7,807 bases of DNA from Desulfarculaceae bacterium (GTDB lineage Bacteria > Desulfobacterota > Desulfobacteria > Desulfobacterales > Desulfobacteraceae), in assembly GCA_021737205.1 (NCBI GenBank), contig JAIPEK010000103.1, positions 1 through 7,807 of the forward strand, read 5' to 3'. Shown here in pieces: positions 6,159 to 7,807 of this stretch. The notes beneath the pieces are model-generated. The model saw nothing but the letters and a program-made list of their open reading frames with translations. It ran no database searches and was not told the DNA's origin. Position 1 is the first letter of the stretch, and every line of letters begins with the position of its first letter. The position numbers and the translations under genes were made by a program.

Positions 6159-6359
6159 CTATTCTACTGTGACATTTGCCGCAGCAGGTCCTTTCTGGCC
6201 CTCTTCGATGTCAAACGACACACGGTCTCCCTCATTCAGTGACTTGAAACCCACTGCGTTGATTCCTGTGTGATGAACAAAAACATCTTTTCCGTTTTCC
6301 TGTTCGATAAATCCAAAACCTTTTGCGTCGTTAAACCATTTTACGATACCGTTCGCCAT
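6159..6359 (-). CDS. CspA-family cold-shock protein
   Basis: A 66-residue single cold-shock domain, the normal size for CspA-family RNA chaperones, which bind single-stranded RNA and DNA and melt mRNA structure. The N-terminal VKWFNDAKGFGFI contains RNP1 (KGFGFI, 13-18), and RNP2 is VFVHH (26-30). The GDRVSFDIEEGQKGPAAANV block at the end is also typical. GGAG (6372-6369) lies 9 nt before the ATG. The gene is monocistronic: it has its own strong promoter, a leader of about 130 nt and a terminator. It may be cold-induced or growth-phase-dependent; the long leader hints at post-transcriptional control. A symbol is withheld because paralogues cannot be told apart from sequence alone. Confidence 0.96.
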   Translation of the reverse strand: MANGIVKWFNDAKGFGFIEQENGKDVFVHHTGINAVGFKSLNEGDRVSFDIEEGQKGPAAANVTVE

Positions 6360-6492
6360 GCTGGCATTCTCCTGTAATAAATAATAAAAAAATAAAGAGT
6401 TTCGTGCGGGAAGGGGTAGTAAGCCGTTATGAAATTCGGGGAAATACGCCTATCGGAAGAAACCCGTACATCAATCCTGAGATGTACAATTT
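6360..6492 (-). promoter_or_regulatory. Long 5' leader of the cold-shock mRNA
   Basis: The predicted transcript starts near 6490-6492 and runs about 130 nt to the start codon. It opens with a perfect 7-bp hairpin (6487-6481 with 6472-6466). It ends with a U-rich, weakly structured stretch (6398-6375) immediately before the ribosome-binding site. Long structured leaders that sense temperature are known for cspA-type mRNAs. No coding frame in this stretch is convincing. The temperature role here is inference. Confidence 0.45.
6466..6487. repeat. Perfect inverted repeat at the 5' end of the cold-shock leader
   Basis: GTACATC (6466-6472) and GATGTAC (6481-6487) are exact inverted copies separated by 8 bp. 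Relative to the predicted - strand start, the repeat occupies about +4 to +26. It could be the first stem-loop of the mRNA or a repressor operator just downstream of the promoter. Confidence 0.5.
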
Positions 6493-6495
6493 GCT

Positions 6496-6523
6496 ATTAT
6501 ACAGGAAGCAGACCTTCTGTCAA
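6496..6523 (-). promoter_or_regulatory. Consensus sigma-70 promoter of the cold-shock gene
   Basis: Read on the - strand, 6523-6518 is TTGACA and 6501-6496 is TATAAT. Both are perfect hexamers, with a 16-bp spacer. The next purine in a suitable place gives a start near 6490-6492. Confidence 0.85.
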
Positions 6524-6605
6524 GAGAAAAAAGCAGGGAATGAATCATTTTTTCACAAATACTTCATTTTCAGACCGTTATCGAACAGGATTTTCAGCTG
6601 CCGGT

Positions 6606-6634
6606 TTGACACCGGGCTATTATTCAGGTAATAC
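6606..6634 (+). promoter_or_regulatory. Probable sigma-70 promoter of ssb
   Basis: TTGACA (6606-6611) is a perfect -35 hexamer. TAATAC (6629-6634), 17 bp downstream, is a weak -10 match. A start near 6641 would give a leader of about 35 nt before ssb. The -35 lies within the short palindrome CCGGT-TTGAC-ACCGG (6601-6615), a possible operator. No recognisable SOS box was seen. Confidence 0.5.
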
Positions 6635-6675
6635 TTCAGACGGATCGATAACAAAATAAACCAACAGGAGTACAA

Positions 6676-7128
6676 ATGGCCGGAATCAACAAAGTAATAA
6701 TCATCGGCAACCTGGGCAGGGACCCGGAAATCCGATACACCCAGCAGGGGACGGCAGTGGTCAATCTCGCCGTTGCCACCAGCGAACAGTGGACGGACAA
6801 AACTTCCGGGGAAAGGCAGGAGAAGACCGAATGGCACCGGATTGTCATATTCGGCAGAATGGCGGAAAACTGTGAAAAATACCTGTCCAAGGGCAGACAG
6901 GTCTACGTGGAGGGACGCCTTCAGACCCGGAGCTATGAAAAAGAGGGCCAGACCCACTACATGACGGAAATAGTAGCCAACACGGTCCAGTTCCTCGGCG
7001 GCAAGGGCGGCGGTGAGACCGGCGGCTATCCAGGGGGCGGCAGCTCCTCCGGACCCCAGGGCGGGGGATTTTCCGGACAGCCCGGCCAGGGGGGCGGCCA
7101 GGAACCGGATGACGACATTCCGTTCTGA
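6676..7128 (+). CDS. ssb: Single-stranded DNA-binding protein SSB
   Basis: A 150-residue SSB. The OB-fold covers about 1-112 and starts with INKVIIIGNLGRDPEIRYTQ. Aromatic and basic DNA-contact positions such as Trp39 and Trp53-His54 are kept. The position matching E. coli Trp88 appears to be Tyr, in TRSYE. A Gly/Ser/Gln/Pro-rich flexible linker spans about 113-141. The acidic tip DDDIPF (145-150), which docks repair and replication partners, is intact. It binds exposed single-stranded DNA as a tetramer during replication, recombination and repair. AGGAG (6666-6670) lies 5 nt before ATG 6676. The gene stands alone between its own promoter and terminator, divergent from the cold-shock gene, and not in the rpsF-ssb-rpsR arrangement found in many bacteria. 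Confidence 0.97.
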   Translation: MAGINKVIIIGNLGRDPEIRYTQQGTAVVNLAVATSEQWTDKTSGERQEKTEWHRIVIFGRMAENCEKYLSKGRQVYVEGRLQTRSYEKEGQTHYMTEIVANTVQFLGGKGGGETGGYPGGGSSSGPQGGGFSGQPGQGGGQEPDDDIPF

Positions 7129-7151
7129 GAAGAACAAAAATCAGAGTATTA

Positions 7152-7189
7152 AAAAAGCGGCATAATGAATTGATATTGTGTCGCTTTTT
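7152..7189 (+). terminator. Intrinsic terminator of ssb
   Basis: AAAAAGCG (7152-7159) pairs with CGCTTTTT (7182-7189). The stem continues inward through 7160-7167 with 7174-7181, for 16 bp in all, around a 6-nt loop. Three inner pairs are G-U only in the + strand RNA, so the structure favours the ssb direction. The T-run is the 3' arm of the stem itself. It begins 24 nt after the stop. Confidence 0.75.
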
Positions 7190-7335
7190 GTTTACATCCA
7201 AACTTTTCCCTCACAATTTTCATGCCATTTGGTTGTACCGTATCAATCTGTCAGCCGGACAGAAGAAATTACCGCTCAAATTAGGCACTCACTTTTTCAT
7301 AAGTTCGGTATCAGTCATCCGGTCTTGCAGTTTGA

Positions 7336-7365
7336 AACAGAGCCCTGCGGCAACGGGTCTCTGTT
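7336..7365. repeat. Hairpin AACAGAGCCC / GGG-T-CTCTGTT
   Basis: AACAGAGCCC (7336-7345) pairs with GGG (7355-7357) and CTCTGTT (7359-7365) with one bulged T (7358). This gives a 10-bp stem and a 9-nt loop. No long T-run follows on either strand (only three T on the - side), so terminator function is doubtful. It could be part of a structured RNA or a repeat element. Confidence 0.4.
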
Positions 7366-7410
7366 GTGTGAGAAACTTGCCGAGCAATAGCGGATTCAAC
7401 CATATGAAAT

Positions 7411-7429
7411 AAGTTCGTTCATTGAACTT
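7411..7429. repeat. Short inverted repeat AAGTTC-N7-GAACTT
   Basis: The 6-bp arms are 7411-7416 and 7424-7429, with GTTCATT between them. The shorter GTTC-ATT-GAAC (7417-7427) overlaps it. It lies 54 bp upstream of the arsR -35. It might be a protein-binding site, but a chance occurrence is quite possible. Confidence 0.2.
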
Positions 7430-7482
7430 GGAAAGGTATGGGAAAACCGGACGGCAATTTTTCCGCACCTTTTTCACAGTGC

Positions 7483-7511
7483 TTGACAACAGATGTTTAT
7501 TTGGTTAATAT
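7483..7511 (+). promoter_or_regulatory. Sigma-70 promoter of the arsR-type gene
   Basis: TTGACA (7483-7488) and TAATAT (7506-7511) are separated by 17 bp. The predicted start is near 7518, about 22 nt before the ATG. The -10 lies inside the palindrome at 7497-7520. Confidence 0.7.
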
Positions 7512-7520
7512 GCCAAATAA
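7497..7520. promoter_or_regulatory. Probable ArsR-type operator palindrome
   Basis: TTATTTGG (7497-7504) and CCAAATAA (7513-7520) are perfect inverted arms around 8 bp that contain the -10 element. An A/T-rich palindrome over the -10 to +1 region just before the regulator gene fits autorepression by a dimeric winged-helix ArsR/SmtB protein. That the adjacent protein binds here is inference. Confidence 0.65.
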
Positions 7521-7539
7521 GAAAAAAGGGGGAGAGGAT

Positions 7540-7807
7540 ATGAAACAGAACATAAAAGAGCGATATGAGGTAAGGGCCGGTATCATGAAGGCTCTCGGGC
7601 ATCCGACCCGGCTGTTCATTGTGGACGAGCTCGGCAAACAGGATCGATGCGTTTGTGAGTTGACCGACATGATAGGTGCGGATACCTCCACCATTTCCAA
7701 ACACCTGTCCGTCTTGAAGGAGGCCGGGATCGTGGATTTTGAAAAACGCGGCACCCAGATGCACTATCGACTGGCAGCTCCGTGTGTACTCGGGTTTTTC
7801 CGATGCC
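7540..7807 (+). CDS. ArsR/SmtB-family metal(loid)-responsive repressor (3' truncated)
   Basis: The first 89 codons of a winged-helix repressor, open to the right edge. KALGHPTRLFIVDEL (17-31) is the usual ArsR N-terminal helix pair. DRCVCELTDMI (35-45) carries the CVC motif (Cys37, Cys39) of As(III)/Sb(III) or Cd/Pb-type sensors. The recognition helix is DTSTISKHLSVLKEAGIV (48-65), and the wing is FEKRGTQMHYRL (67-78). Two more Cys (82 and 89) follow in PCVLGFFRC and could add thiol ligands. The ligand is not settled by sequence. A strong GGGGGAG (7528-7534) lies 5 nt before the ATG. Such proteins leave DNA when the metal binds, releasing efflux or detoxification genes, which would be expected just beyond the right edge. 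Confidence 0.9.
   Translation, partial: MKQNIKERYEVRAGIMKALGHPTRLFIVDELGKQDRCVCELTDMIGADTSTISKHLSVLKEAGIVDFEKRGTQMHYRLAAPCVLGFFRC

Larger units (their letters stand above)
7190..7482. other. Gene-free spacer of about 290 bp with two inverted repeats
   Basis: Open frames of 60-80 codons exist here on both strands, but none has a ribosome-binding site, a recognisable motif or a sensible start. The stretch holds an imperfect hairpin at 7336-7365 and a 6-bp inverted repeat at 7411-7429. It could include an unrecognised small RNA or an old insertion remnant; I cannot assign either. Confidence 0.4.

Noticed and set aside
6404..6659. Two + strand frames of about 75 codons between the cold-shock gene and ssb
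   Set aside because: No ribosome-binding site, no motif, and they run across two strong promoter regions.
7170..7489. Overlapping 60-80 codon frames on both strands in the ssb-arsR spacer
   Set aside because: No ribosome-binding sites, starts fall in the ssb terminator or in the arsR promoter, and no motif is visible. A degraded element cannot be excluded, so the spacer is reported as a finding instead.

Overview
The window looks like chromosomal DNA from a Gram-negative bacterium of the Desulfobacterota (former Deltaproteobacteria). This is an inference. It rests on the gene mix (cheD, an HDOD gene, cheY, a cheX-like gene and cheB in one operon, a single-domain THUMP RNA methyltransferase, an ArsR regulator with a CVC motif), on good sigma-54 and sigma-70 type promoters, and on a moderate GC content. 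No rRNA, tRNA, CRISPR array, complete mobile element or phage gene was seen.

Left part (1-4849, all + strand). The window opens in the last 31 codons of an unidentified gene. A gene-free stretch follows, with a well-spaced sigma-54 (-24/-12) promoter at 215-230 placed just ahead of a soluble diguanylate cyclase (284-1357). After that gene's probable terminator comes a short decayed segment whose 3' end still reads as the extreme C-terminus of the histidine kinase CheA (1487-1564). Then follows a tightly packed operon: cheD (1588-2067), an HDOD signalling protein (2064-2912), cheY (2946-3371), a CheX-like CheY-P phosphatase (3328-3810) and cheB (3812-4849). Spacing is ATGA overlap, 33 bp, 44 bp overlap and 1 bp. 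The set covers receptor modification (CheD, CheB) and the response arm (CheY, CheX). CheA, CheW, CheR and receptors are absent here and must be supplied from elsewhere.

Middle part (4846-6359, - strand). A THUMP-type 23S rRNA guanine-N2 methyltransferase homologue of the RlmL/YpsC kind converges on cheB so closely that the stop codons overlap. Upstream of it is a small cold-shock protein gene with its own intrinsic terminator. The cold-shock gene has a consensus TTGACA-N16-TATAAT promoter (6523-6496) and a predicted 5' leader of about 130 nt. The leader starts with a perfect 7-bp hairpin and has a U-rich stretch just before the ribosome-binding site.

Right part (6360-7807). ssb (6676-7128) diverges from the cold-shock gene and has its own sigma-70-like promoter and a long hairpin terminator. 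About 290 bp without a convincing gene follows, holding two inverted repeats. The window ends in the first 89 codons of an ArsR/SmtB-family metal(loid)-type repressor, whose -10 region lies inside a perfect 8+8 bp palindrome, which suggests autorepression.

No obviously new multi-gene system was found. The observations most worth checking are the CheA C-terminal relic in front of cheD, the overprinted acidic tail of CheY within the start of cheX, the sigma-54 promoter of the diguanylate cyclase gene, the cold-shock leader, and the ArsR operator with whatever it controls beyond the right edge.
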